Source: an uncultured Oscillospiraceae bacterium (GTDB taxonomy: Bacteria > Bacillota > Clostridia > Oscillospirales > Acutalibacteraceae). Taken from it: a stretch of DNA of 18,616 nt. This document shows, piece after piece, positions 7,767-14,491 of this stretch; within the stretch, counting starts at the first letter, position 1, and each line of letters starts with the position of its first letter. The position numbers and the translations under genes are program-made. The stretch spans positions 1 through 18,616 of the forward strand of contig CAUFXR010000047.1 in the NCBI GenBank assembly GCA_959596515.1. The letters are read 5' to 3'. The notes under the pieces are model-generated. The model searched no databases, was not told where the DNA came from, and worked only from the letters and a program-made list of their open reading frames with translations.

Positions 7767-8446
7767 AATTTATAAGAAGAATACTGAGAATTTTTTATCC
7801 TGCTCGGTGTCCTTATTGCGGTAAAGTAATCCGGCCCTTCCGGGAGGGATGCGACACCTGCATTTCTCAGAATCCGGAGCAATCAGAAGTTTTTTGGATT
7901 AATCATCCATTTTTGGGTGATGGTAACACTGAGTTTCTTTGCTGTTACCCTTGGCTTTATTGGGGCAAGCCTAAAATGGCGGTGCTTCGCTTTAAGTTCC
8001 ACGGCCACCGGGAATACGCAGAACCCTTCAGCCTTTCTATGGCCAGAAGCGTTCGGGAAAATTTTTCGCATGTGTCATTCGACTTGGTTTGTGAAATCCC
8101 CCTAACCAAACAGAGAAGGCGGGAAAGAGGATTTGACCAAGCTCGCCTGCTGACCCGGGAGTTGGCACGGAACCTGAAGCTGCCTTACGTCAGAGCTTTG
8201 GAAAAGCCAAAGGGAAACCGAGTCCAGCATGAGCTGTCGTTCATTGAGCGCTGGAATAATGTAAAGGGAGTTTACCGGCTGAAAAAGAAGATTGACGTTA
8301 GGAACAAAACCGTTTTACTTTGCGACGATATTGTCACTAGCGGCGCGACTATGTGGGAGGCGGCGGGAGTGCTGCTTGCGCACGGCGCGAGGGCGGTATA
8401 CGGTGTCAGCTTCTGCCGGGCAAAGAAGAGGATAACGGATAGTTGA
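7763..8446 (+). CDS. comFC: ComF family protein (phosphoribosyltransferase-like, ComFC)
   Basis: Homologue of the late-competence protein ComFC/GntX, needed for DNA uptake in transformable species and present as a conserved gene in many that are not known to be competent. The 227-aa protein has an N-terminal zinc-binding set of cysteines (C16, C19, C30, C33, in CPYCGK and CDTC). It also has the RRRERGFDQA segment (118-127) and a type I phosphoribosyltransferase PRPP loop VLLCDDIVTSGAT (184-196). I start at ATG 7763, which overlaps the recD2 stop by 4 bp, with GGAGG just upstream inside recD2. The open frame reaches back to 7727 only because it lies within recD2. The stop codon overlaps the -35 box of the next promoter. 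No ComFA helicase gene is beside it. Confidence 0.93.
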   Translation: MKFIRRILRIFYPARCPYCGKVIRPFREGCDTCISQNPEQSEVFWINHPFLGDGNTEFLCCYPWLYWGKPKMAVLRFKFHGHREYAEPFSLSMARSVRENFSHVSFDLVCEIPLTKQRRRERGFDQARLLTRELARNLKLPYVRALEKPKGNRVQHELSFIERWNNVKGVYRLKKKIDVRNKTVLLCDDIVTSGATMWEAAGVLLAHGARAVYGVSFCRAKKRITDS

Positions 8447-8471
8447 AATTTTTCGGCTGGTATACTATAAT
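8443..8471 (+). promoter_or_regulatory. Sigma-A promoter of the mreB-like gene
   Basis: TTGAAA (8443-8448), 17-nt spacer, TATAAT (8466-8471). The -35 begins inside the comFC stop codon. The leader before the mreB-like start is about 70 nt. Confidence 0.88.
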
Positions 8472-8547
8472 AAATTTATATATTGCCTATTGAGCCGGTA
8501 ACGGCGTATTAAAGTGCTACAAAGGAAAAAGATAGGAGGCGTTTTCT

Positions 8548-9573
8548 TTGCTGGGAACAGATGCCGCAATTGATCTTGGGACATCCAGAACTCGAATTTA
8601 CCTTCCGCAACAGGGAGTTGTGATAGATGAACCGTCCGTGGTGGCGGTAGATAACATGACAGAGGAAATCATCGCCATCGGACAGGAGGCCTATGAAATG
8701 GTAGGCCGTACCTCACAGAGACTGTCTGTAACCTATCCGCTGGTGAACGGAGTGATTTCAAACTTTATCCTGGTGGAGCAGATGATCGGTTATTTTCTGA
8801 AAAAGGTCAGCTCCAGTATGGTATTTATGCCCCGGGTGGTAGCCTGTATCCCCGGCGAAGTGACCGAGGTAGAAAAACGCGCGGTGGTAAATTCTATCAG
8901 TACCGCGGGAGTGCGGAAAATATGCCTGATAGAAGAACCGGTTGCCGCGGCTATGGGGGCGGGAGTCGATATTTTCACGCCCCATGGTTCCTTGGTAGTA
9001 GATATCGGCGGCGGCACTACCGATATGGCGGTGGTATCTTTGGGCGGTGTTTCCACGATGCGCTCCGTGAAATTGGCGGGAACCCATTTCGATGAGGCTA
9101 TTATCAAATATATGCGGCGGAAATATAATCTGATCGTCGGACAGAAAACGGCGGAAAACGCTAAAATCGCTATTGGCTGTGTATATCCTAAGGAAGAGCT
9201 TTCCTATTACGTCATAAAGGGCCGAAATGGTCTTTCCGGGCTTCCCCAAGCGGTGACGGTGTCTTCGGATGAGATGCTGGAATGTTTGGTGGAATGTGGA
9301 ATGCAGCTAGCCAGAGAGGTGCAGGACATGCTGGAGGAGACCCAGCCGGAGCTGGTAGCGGATATTTACGCCGAGGGTATTGTCCTGACCGGAGGAAGCG
9401 CTCAGCTTTACGGATTTGATACCCTGATCGCGAAAAAGACCAAACTGCCGGTTCATGTGGCGGAAAATCCGGCTCATTGTGTGGTACTGGGCGCTGGAAA
9501 GGGCCTGGAGTATATTGATAAGATGGACCAAAAGGGAGAGGGAATGCTGAATCCCCTTTTGGCGGAATATTAA
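8548..9573 (+). CDS. mreB: MreB/Mbl-family bacterial actin (rod shape-determining protein)
   Basis: Actin-like ATPase that forms membrane-associated filaments guiding elongasome cell-wall synthesis. The 341-aa length is typical. Motifs are phosphate-1 AIDLGTSRTRIYL (7-19), connect-1 IEEPVAAAMGAG (128-139), phosphate-2 VVDIGGGTTD (150-159) and adenosine loop GIVLTGGSAQLYG (277-289). It starts at TTG 8548, 7 nt after AGGAGGC (8534-8540). No ATG is available nearby. mreC and mreD are absent next to it, and the sequence departs from textbook MreB in phosphate-1 (SRTR where ANT is common). It may therefore be one of several paralogues (Mbl or MreBH type). The symbol marks the family and is not a strict orthology claim. 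Confidence 0.88.
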   Translation: MLGTDAAIDLGTSRTRIYLPQQGVVIDEPSVVAVDNMTEEIIAIGQEAYEMVGRTSQRLSVTYPLVNGVISNFILVEQMIGYFLKKVSSSMVFMPRVVACIPGEVTEVEKRAVVNSISTAGVRKICLIEEPVAAAMGAGVDIFTPHGSLVVDIGGGTTDMAVVSLGGVSTMRSVKLAGTHFDEAIIKYMRRKYNLIVGQKTAENAKIAIGCVYPKEELSYYVIKGRNGLSGLPQAVTVSSDEMLECLVECGMQLAREVQDMLEETQPELVADIYAEGIVLTGGSAQLYGFDTLIAKKTKLPVHVAENPAHCVVLGAGKGLEYIDKMDQKGEGMLNPLLAEY

Positions 9574-9592
9574 AAATTGTGGATCACCACGG

Positions 9593-9627
9593 AAAAGGCG
9601 CGCTGAGAAATTCTCAGCGCGCCTTTT
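9593..9627. terminator. Terminator of the mreB-like gene
   Basis: A GGCGCGCTGAG / CTCAGCGCGCC stem flanked by AAAA and TTTT (9593-9609 with 9611-9627). It is symmetrical, so it can act in both directions. Confidence 0.92.
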
Positions 9628-9701
9628 AGTTTAAATTAAGGTTGTCCTTTTATACTGAAAAGCGGAAACTTCTTCATCATACGCCAAAGGAGGTTGCCGT
9701 T

Positions 9702-10715
9702 GTGTTGCGTAGAAAAGGGTTTTGGAAGTTGGTACGTGGTATCAAAATAAAACGTCTGCTGGGCACCGTGAAAAAAACCGCTGAGCGTTCGGGGAAAAAC
9801 AGGGTTTTTCTGCTGATCGACATGCTGTACTGCGGAGTAGCCTACGGTGCCGGCTACCAGGACTATTGGCTGTACGAATTTGAAAAGCTGAACCGGTCGC
9901 AAAGAAAAACTTATGTGACCCGCGGATTCAACAATCGATTGGTCTGCCTGCTCAATAGCAAAGAAGAGCGGGAACGATTTTCCGATAAAGGAAACTTTAA
10001 CAGACGCTATGAAGCCTTTCTGGGACGAGCTTTTTTAGATCTGACCCAATGTTCAGAGAATGAGTTTTCGCGGTTTGTCCAGGAACATCAGGTGTTTGCG
10101 GGGAAGCCACCGAGGGGTAGTTGCGGAAAAGGATTTGAAAAAGTTGTAATCCAACAGGATACGGATTTACCCGAACTGCTTAAGCGCCTGCGAAAAGATG
10201 GAAAAACCATCTTGGAGGAATATTTGAGGCAGCATCCCGCGTTAGAGAAGATTCATCCGTCCTCCATCAACACTTTACGGATTGGGACGATGAATCACAG
10301 CGGGATGGTAACAGTAGTTTACGGCTTTTTGAGGATTGGAAACCGTGGGAATGTGGTGGACAATATCAATTCCGGGGGAATGTGCGCCCCAATTGATTTA
10401 CAATCCGGCGTCATAACGGAAAAAGCCTGCGACAAGGATGGACGGGCATACGCGTTTCATCCGGTCACCGGAGCGAAAATCAAGGGAGCGGAAATCCCTT
10501 TTTGGCAAGAGAGTTTAAAACTTTGTGTGGAAGCGGCAAAGCTGTCCCCTGAGATTGGCTATATTGGTTGGGATGTATGTGTTACGCCTCAAGGACCGGT
10601 ATTGGTAGAGGGAAACGAGTTCCCCGGACACGATATTCTCCAACTTCCGGCGCACACACCGAAAAAAATCGGGATGAAGCCGGTGTTTCTCAAGCTGGTC
10701 CCTGAGCTGAATTAA
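9702..10715 (+). CDS. ATP-grasp enzyme, sugar-transfer-associated type
   Basis: ATP-grasp ligases join a carboxylate to an amine or similar group through an acyl phosphate. The sequence resembles the sugar-transfer-associated ATP-grasp family (as I recall, Pfam ATPgrasp_ST), often found in polysaccharide gene clusters. The acceptor is unknown. I choose GTG 9702 (337 aa), 8 nt after AAAGGAGG (9686-9693). The frame is open back to a TTG at 9642, but that has no ribosome site and lies across a possible TATACT -10 (9651-9656). Visible motifs: GKPPRGSCGKG (134-144, nucleotide loop), ILEEYLRQHP (170-179), NTLRI (190-194), GWDVCV (289-294) and VEGNEFPGHD (302-311, metal ligands). It stands alone, convergent with murC. 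A distant link with the O-antigen-ligase-like gene at 248 is possible but not shown. Confidence 0.78.
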   Translation: MLRRKGFWKLVRGIKIKRLLGTVKKTAERSGKNRVFLLIDMLYCGVAYGAGYQDYWLYEFEKLNRSQRKTYVTRGFNNRLVCLLNSKEERERFSDKGNFNRRYEAFLGRAFLDLTQCSENEFSRFVQEHQVFAGKPPRGSCGKGFEKVVIQQDTDLPELLKRLRKDGKTILEEYLRQHPALEKIHPSSINTLRIGTMNHSGMVTVVYGFLRIGNRGNVVDNINSGGMCAPIDLQSGVITEKACDKDGRAYAFHPVTGAKIKGAEIPFWQESLKLCVEAAKLSPEIGYIGWDVCVTPQGPVLVEGNEFPGHDILQLPAHTPKKIGMKPVFLKLVPELN

Positions 10716-11027
10716 GAAAATAAGGAAATGAAGTCTACAAACATACATAACGCGGATTCCGACAGAGCCTCCGCCAGGCTGGATTTCAGTCAAGGACAGA
10801 ATTTTTTTCAGCAAAGAGATCCTGAAGCAGGATAGGACAGTTACCATAATGCCGGCTCGGAAGTAAGGCGTTAGCGGTAGAAAGGCGTCCGAAAAGTCTG
10901 CGATCTCCGATTCTTTCGGCTTATTGGCTGCCGAGAAAATTGTTGCCCTTGCCACACGTGCGCACAGGACTTCTCACTTTTGGCTGGTGACTGCGTTCTT
11001 AACTTGGCGGATTGTTTTTTTCGACAG
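10716..11027. other. Intergenic DNA between convergent genes
   Basis: No supported gene. Small inverted repeats occur, such as ATCCTG-aag-CAGGAT (10819-10833). The minus-strand open frames here lack ribosome sites and look fortuitous. Confidence 0.5.
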
Positions 11028-11069
11028 GGAAAAGGATATCGGACCCCATGGGGTCCGATATCCTTTTCC
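11028..11069. terminator. 42-nt perfect palindrome, likely bidirectional terminator
   Basis: A perfect palindrome centred between 11048 and 11049 (core GGACCCCATGGGGTCC). Each arm is GGAAAAGGATATCGGACCCC plus A. A TTT follows on the plus side and there is a T-rich run on the other side (11014-11021). It lies between the convergent ATP-grasp gene and murC, about 110 nt after the murC stop. A shared terminator is the simplest reading. Confidence 0.6.
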
Positions 11070-11176
11070 TTTATCCCAATCTTTTTTACTAACCTGATGC
11101 TGCATTTACAAAGCAAGAAAGTTTTACCGCCTTTTAAATCGAAAGATGGGCAAGTGCCGATCTTCCAAAGGAAGCT

Positions 11177-12571
11177 TCAGTTGCTTTTTGTCTGCTGTTC
11201 CTGATCCTGAAGGCGTTTTAAGATCATGTTGGCACATTGGTAAACATTGCCGCCGCCTAGGGTTAAAATCAGATCTCCCGGCTTAGCATGGGCGGTGACA
11301 TAATCAGTAATTTCCTCAAAAGTGTTAAACCAAACGCTGCCGGGAATTTTATCCGCCAGATCTTTGGTGTAAATGTGATAGGTGTTGACCTCGCGGACCG
11401 GCAGAATTTCAGACATGACTACCCGGTCGGGAATCGATAGGGCCTTGGCGAAATCGTCCAGCAGCAAAGCGGTTCGAGAATAAGTGTGGGGCTGGAACAC
11501 CGCCCAGACGGTTTGGAACCCCATTTTCATAGCCGCTGTCAGGGTGGCGGAAAGCTCTGTGGGATGGTGAGCGAAATCATCGGCTACCATAATACCGCAG
11601 GGATTTCCTAATACCTCGAATCGGCGGTGGACCCCGGTAAAGGCGTGCAGACTTTTGGCGATATCTTCGGGGCTGACGCCCAAGGTGTGAGCCGTAGCAG
11701 CGGCGGCAAGCGCGTTATAAATGTTGTGCGCTCCCGGTACGCTTAAGACAATCTCCACTAGTTTTTCCCCATGGTACATCAGGGAAAATTCCTCACAAAC
11801 GCCTTTCTTTTCCGCAATGTTTCCTGCGTAATAATCATTGGTGTCTTTCATGCCGAAAGTTACCACAGGCAGGTTGATGCCGGAAACGGCCTTTTGGGTG
11901 TTGGCGTCATCGCCGTTTATCACCAGCCGTTTTGTGGTCTGAGAGGCAAATTGATGGAAAGATTTTATGATATTGTCCAGATTCTTAAAATAATCCAGAT
12001 GATCGGCGTCGATGTTTAAAATGACAGAAACCGCCGGCGTCAGCTGCAAGAAGGTATCCACATATTCGCAGGCCTCACATACCATGATTTCGCTGTTACC
12101 TACGCAGCTGTTCCCGCCCAGGAAAGGCAGCTTACCCCCGATGATAGAGGTAGGATCCTTACCGCTTTGTACCAAAATCTGGGTCAGCATAGCGGTGGTA
12201 GTGGTTTTACCGTGGGTACCGCTGATCGCTACTGCGTCGGCGTATCTGCGGCATACAATTCCCAACATGACACTGCGCTCCAGAGTAGGGATGCCTTTCT
12301 CTCTGGCGGCCACCAGCTCTGGGTTATCCTGTTTCACCGCGGCGGTATAGACCACCGCTTCCGCGTCTTTAATGTTTTCCGCCTTGTGCTCCGTATAAAC
12401 CGGAATCCCATAGGATCGGATCCGCTGAAGAGTGTCGGACTCAAAAATATCAGAGCCGGTAAGGGAAAAGCCTTCCTTATGAAGAATCTCGGCCATCGGA
12501 CACATGCCAGAGCCGCCGATCCCTATGAAATGAAGCCGGTGAATCCGGTCCAAAAGATCTTGATGTTCCAA
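11177..12571 (-). CDS. murC: UDP-N-acetylmuramate--L-alanine ligase
   Basis: Adds L-alanine to UDP-MurNAc, the first amino acid of the peptidoglycan stem (EC 6.3.2.8), in the cytosol. 464 aa from the chosen start. Motifs: GIGGSGM (17-23, UDP-binding), GTHGKTTTT (118-126, ATP P-loop), LNIDADHLDYF (185-195), DDFAHHPTE (331-339), FQPHTYSRT (359-367) and LGGGN (438-442). The first open ATG (12601) lies at the predicted transcription start. I therefore use TTG 12571, 11 nt after AGGAG (12587-12583 on the minus strand). The mid-domain motif is VCEACEYVDTFL rather than the ADESD form of many MurCs, a variant I associate with Clostridia. It is single-gene and divergent from dpaA. Confidence 0.95.
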   Translation of the reverse strand: MEHQDLLDRIHRLHFIGIGGSGMCPMAEILHKEGFSLTGSDIFESDTLQRIRSYGIPVYTEHKAENIKDAEAVVYTAAVKQDNPELVAAREKGIPTLERSVMLGIVCRRYADAVAISGTHGKTTTTAMLTQILVQSGKDPTSIIGGKLPFLGGNSCVGNSEIMVCEACEYVDTFLQLTPAVSVILNIDADHLDYFKNLDNIIKSFHQFASQTTKRLVINGDDANTQKAVSGINLPVVTFGMKDTNDYYAGNIAEKKGVCEEFSLMYHGEKLVEIVLSVPGAHNIYNALAAAATAHTLGVSPEDIAKSLHAFTGVHRRFEVLGNPCGIMVADDFAHHPTELSATLTAAMKMGFQTVWAVFQPHTYSRTALLLDDFAKALSIPDRVVMSEILPVREVNTYHIYTKDLADKIPGSVWFNTFEEITDYVTAHAKPGDLILTLGGGNVYQCANMILKRLQDQEQQTKSN

Positions 12572-12609
12572 ACTGCTGCACACTCCTGTCAAATTTTGCA
12601 TACATCCAT

Positions 12610-12638
12610 ATTATATTGCGTTTGCTAAAGAATTTAAA
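12610..12638 (-). promoter_or_regulatory. Sigma-A promoter of murC
   Basis: On the minus strand, TTTAAA (12638-12633), a 17-nt spacer and TATAAT (12615-12610). Transcription would begin near 12603, so the ATG at 12601 would be almost leaderless. This supports the TTG start. Confidence 0.75.
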
Positions 12639-12666
12639 CACTTTTTTATAACTTTTACAATTTTAT

Positions 12667-12695
12667 CACCGCCGTTCCCTTCCGCCCATACTATA
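12667..12695 (+). promoter_or_regulatory. Candidate sigma-K (mother-cell) promoter for dpaA-dpaB
   Basis: CACC (12667-12670) fits the -35 core mACm. After 16 nt comes CATACTATA (12687-12695), which fits CATAnnnTA exactly. This is the Bacillus sigma-K consensus, and dipicolinate synthase genes are late mother-cell genes in characterised spore formers. Transcription would start near 12703, leaving a leader of about 108 nt. Confidence 0.65.
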
Positions 12696-12752
12696 GTAAA
12701 GAGACGGGACATGGATTTCTCTTGTATCAGACGGGAAAGGTCCCTGAAAAGT

Positions 12753-12782
12753 GCCTGCGGCATTTGCGAGATGCCGGCAGGC
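12753..12782 (+). other. Hairpin in the dpaA leader
   Basis: GCCTGCGGCAT (12753-12763) pairs with ATGCCGGCAGGC (12771-12782), with one bulged G and a 7-nt loop, about 30 nt before the dpaA start. A TTTT follows only after a 9-nt gap, so it is not a standard terminator. It may stabilise the mRNA. Confidence 0.5.
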
Positions 12783-12810
12783 TGAGCCTGTTTTATGGAG
12801 GTTGTACCTA

Positions 12811-13599
12811 ATGATTGAAATAAACAGCTTCGGGGTGCTGGGAGGAGATCAGCGGCAGGCAGCCATGGCGGAATCCATGGCTGCGGATGGCTATCCTGTG
12901 CTCTGTGCCGGCCTGGAGCATGTAAAAGGGAAAAATTTAAAAAAGACAGGGTGGAGGGAAACACTGCAAGCGGACTATATTATTTTGCCTCTTCCGGTGA
13001 CAAAGGACGGTGTAACGCTGAACGCGCCTTATGCGGCAGCTGAATTATTGCTGGGTCGGGAATTATTTCAAATACTGAAAGGGAAAAAGGTATTTTGTGG
13101 CATGAAAAACACCCTTTTGAAGGCGGGAGACTATTTTAAAGAATTGACGCTTTTCGATTACGCCGCGAGAGAAGAATTCGCCGTAAGAAACGCGGTGCCC
13201 ACGGCTGAGGGCGCATTGGAGATCGCCATGGGAGAATACGACGGCATGATCACCGGTTCCCGCTGTTTGGTGACAGGCTTTGGCCGAATCGGAAAGGTGC
13301 TGAGCGGGATGCTCAAAGGAATGGGAGCAAAGGTTACGGTCAGCGCCAGAAAGCCGGAAGACCTGGCTTGGATCGAGATTTACGGTTATACGCCTGTTCA
13401 AACCGGGAAATTAAATGAGTGCCATGGGTTTGATTTCATTTTTAACACCATTCCCACTATGATCTTTGACGCTTACACCTTGGCGAAAACCGCCCAGGGG
13501 GCTATCGTAATCGATCTTGCCTCGCTTCCCGGCGGGGCGGATAGACGGGCCGCACAAGAAAAAGCGAGACCGGGAGAAGTCGGTCTCGCTTTTTCTTAG
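12811..13599 (+). CDS. dpaA: Dipicolinate synthase subunit A, 5' part of a gene split by an insertion
   Basis: DpaA (SpoVFA) is the NAD(P)-dependent subunit that, with DpaB, converts the lysine-pathway dihydrodipicolinate intermediate to dipicolinic acid in the mother cell for loading into the spore core. The start is ATG 12811, after GGAGG (12797-12801). Residues 1-242 are genuine DpaA: N-terminal INSFGVLGGDQRQ, Rossmann motif LVTGFGRIGKVL (153-164) and AIVIDLASLPGG (231-242). Residues 243-262 are coded by the insertion and end within a terminator hairpin, so the unrearranged product (262 aa) lacks the conserved C-terminus. The missing 45 codons lie intact at 17818-17955. Joining at the shared GGGG gives 287 aa, near the family length of about 290. 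See the mobile element entry. Confidence 0.93.
   Translation: MIEINSFGVLGGDQRQAAMAESMAADGYPVLCAGLEHVKGKNLKKTGWRETLQADYIILPLPVTKDGVTLNAPYAAAELLLGRELFQILKGKKVFCGMKNTLLKAGDYFKELTLFDYAAREEFAVRNAVPTAEGALEIAMGEYDGMITGSRCLVTGFGRIGKVLSGMLKGMGAKVTVSARKPEDLAWIEIYGYTPVQTGKLNECHGFDFIFNTIPTMIFDAYTLAKTAQGAIVIDLASLPGGADRRAAQEKARPGEVGLAFS
13525..13558 (+). other. attL: left junction of the dpaA element
   Basis: The dpaA side reads CTTCCCGGC and then GGGG (13534-13537). The element side reads CGGAT and continues to CGCACAAG (13551-13558). The reading frame departs from the DpaA family immediately after GGGG. CGCACAAG is the reverse complement of CTTGTGCG at the right end, the same distance (16-23 nt) from the centre. 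Confidence 0.85.
13556..13597. terminator. Bidirectional terminator at the left end of the element
   Basis: A 17-bp perfect stem, AAGAAAAAGCGAGACCG (13556-13572) with its complement (13581-13597), 8-nt loop, and T-rich ends in both directions. It serves the minus-strand DUF4867 gene and would also stop dpaA transcription before it reaches the recombinase or dpaB. It overlaps the outer arm of the attachment site by 3 nt. Confidence 0.9.
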
Positions 13600-13611
13600 A
13601 ATTGATATATC

Positions 13612-14235
13612 TTAGATGGTGATGTTATCGCCTTTTAAACCGATCCATGCGCCCTGATCCTCCAAACCGGCCTCCGGATGGGCAATCAGCCATTTGTTCT
13701 TGGCAAACAGCAGAGCGTCTTCCCCTTGCTTCTGGGGGACAAAATCTAAATCAGTATTGGTTCCTTTGGACAAAACAACCACACTGCGGAAGCCCTCGTC
13801 GTTCACGTGACAGGGAGCATAGTGCAGAGTCGTGGCGTAGACCTCAATGGCAGCGCCCTTCGGAACGAAAAACGCTTCCATTTTTTTGGTATCATAGGTG
13901 TAATCATCCAGATTAATATCCTGCTGGGCACCTAGCAGCAGAACCATATCGGTACAGGCTACGTTGATTTCGGAACACCGGTGGTATTCCAGAGCATTCA
14001 GCTTTTTATTATGGCCGTTGCAGTAACCGATTTGAACGGGAACGCCTCCGAACCCGCGGTTCTGTAAATCCTGAGCAACAGGAAGCTCTTCCAGCTCAGG
14101 ACTGGAAGCTACGTAAATCACATCGTCGGGAACCTCAAAATTGCCCATCACCTTTATCAGGTCATCTAGGTCGTAGCCGGTGAGGACCTTGCCGTATTTC
14201 AAAAACGCTGGATCGTTGATTGACTGAATTTTCAT
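13612..14235 (-). CDS. DUF4867 family protein (cupin-like), element cargo
   Basis: I recognise the family as DUF4867, uncharacterised Bacillota proteins of about 210 residues, often near carbohydrate genes. Here it is 207 aa from the ATG at 14235, which follows AAAGGGG at about 8 nt; an ATG seven codons upstream is less well placed. Conserved-looking segments: GFGGVPVQIGYCNGHNKKLN (61-80), ALEYHRCSEINVA (81-93), VYATTLHYAPCHVNDEGFR (132-150) and FAKNKWLIAHPEAG (177-190). The histidines and glutamates (H75, E83, H85, E89, H138, H143) suggest a cupin-like metal site (inference). It has its own promoter and terminator and no tie to mobility, so it is cargo of the dpaA element. Confidence 0.82.
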   Translation of the reverse strand: MKIQSINDPAFLKYGKVLTGYDLDDLIKVMGNFEVPDDVIYVASSPELEELPVAQDLQNRGFGGVPVQIGYCNGHNKKLNALEYHRCSEINVACTDMVLLLGAQQDINLDDYTYDTKKMEAFFVPKGAAIEVYATTLHYAPCHVNDEGFRSVVVLSKGTNTDLDFVPQKQGEDALLFAKNKWLIAHPEAGLEDQGAWIGLKGDNITI

Positions 14236-14284
14236 GGAAAAGACCCCTTTCTTCATATTGTGCCCGAGCACGAACCTTTTCTAT

Positions 14285-14313
14285 AGTGTAATTCACATTA
14301 GTTGGAATGTCAA
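14285..14313 (-). promoter_or_regulatory. Sigma-A promoter of the DUF4867 gene, with a possible operator
   Basis: On the minus strand, TTGACA (14313-14308), a 17-nt spacer and TACACT (14290-14285). An inverted repeat ACATT-agttgg-AATGT (14295-14310) lies across the spacer and could be an operator. Confidence 0.75.
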
Positions 14314-14351
14314 GTTTAAAAAGAAAAAAGATATGAAACTTTTTTTTCAAG

Positions 14352-14360
14352 CATAAGGAT
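14352..14360 (+). promoter_or_regulatory. Weak sporulation-sigma -10-like site before the recombinase operon
   Basis: CATAAGGAT (14352-14360) resembles the CATA-type -10 of sigma-E/sigma-K promoters. ATAT at 14331-14334 lies roughly where a sigma-E -35 would be, with spacing 1-2 nt too long. No good sigma-A promoter is visible between 14314 and 14377. This is only suggestive. Confidence 0.25.
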
Positions 14361-14377
14361 AGTGAGAGGTGATATTT

Positions 14378-14491
14378 ATGAAAGAAACAGCTGAAGTGAG
14401 GTTTCTGTTCGCGGAGGAGGAATCCTCACTGGAGGAAAAATTAAAGCTTATGCTGTCGCTGCTGCTGAAAGATACCGGGAGCGAGGAGTAA
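14378..14491 (+). CDS. 37-aa acidic ORF coupled to the recombinase
   Basis: The peptide starts MKETAEVRFLFAEEESSLEE, continues KLKLMLSLLLKDTG and ends SEE. ATG 14378 follows GAGAGGTGAT at 5-6 nt, a strong ribosome site. The stop TAA shares its last base with the recombinase ATG (TAATG), so the two are translationally coupled. The peptide is predicted to have a short strand followed by an acidic, leucine-rich helix. I do not recognise the family. A small partner of the recombinase, perhaps a directionality factor, is the obvious hypothesis. A pure translational-coupling leader is the alternative. Confidence 0.72.
   Translation: MKETAEVRFLFAEEESSLEEKLKLMLSLLLKDTGSEE

Noticed and set aside
9642..9701. 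Longer start of the ATP-grasp gene (TTG 9642)
   Set aside because: No ribosome site there, while AAAGGAGG precedes GTG 9702.
12751..12810. Longer dpaA N-terminus (MPAAFARC...)
   Set aside because: The frame lies over the leader hairpin. GGAGG at 12797 points to ATG 12811.
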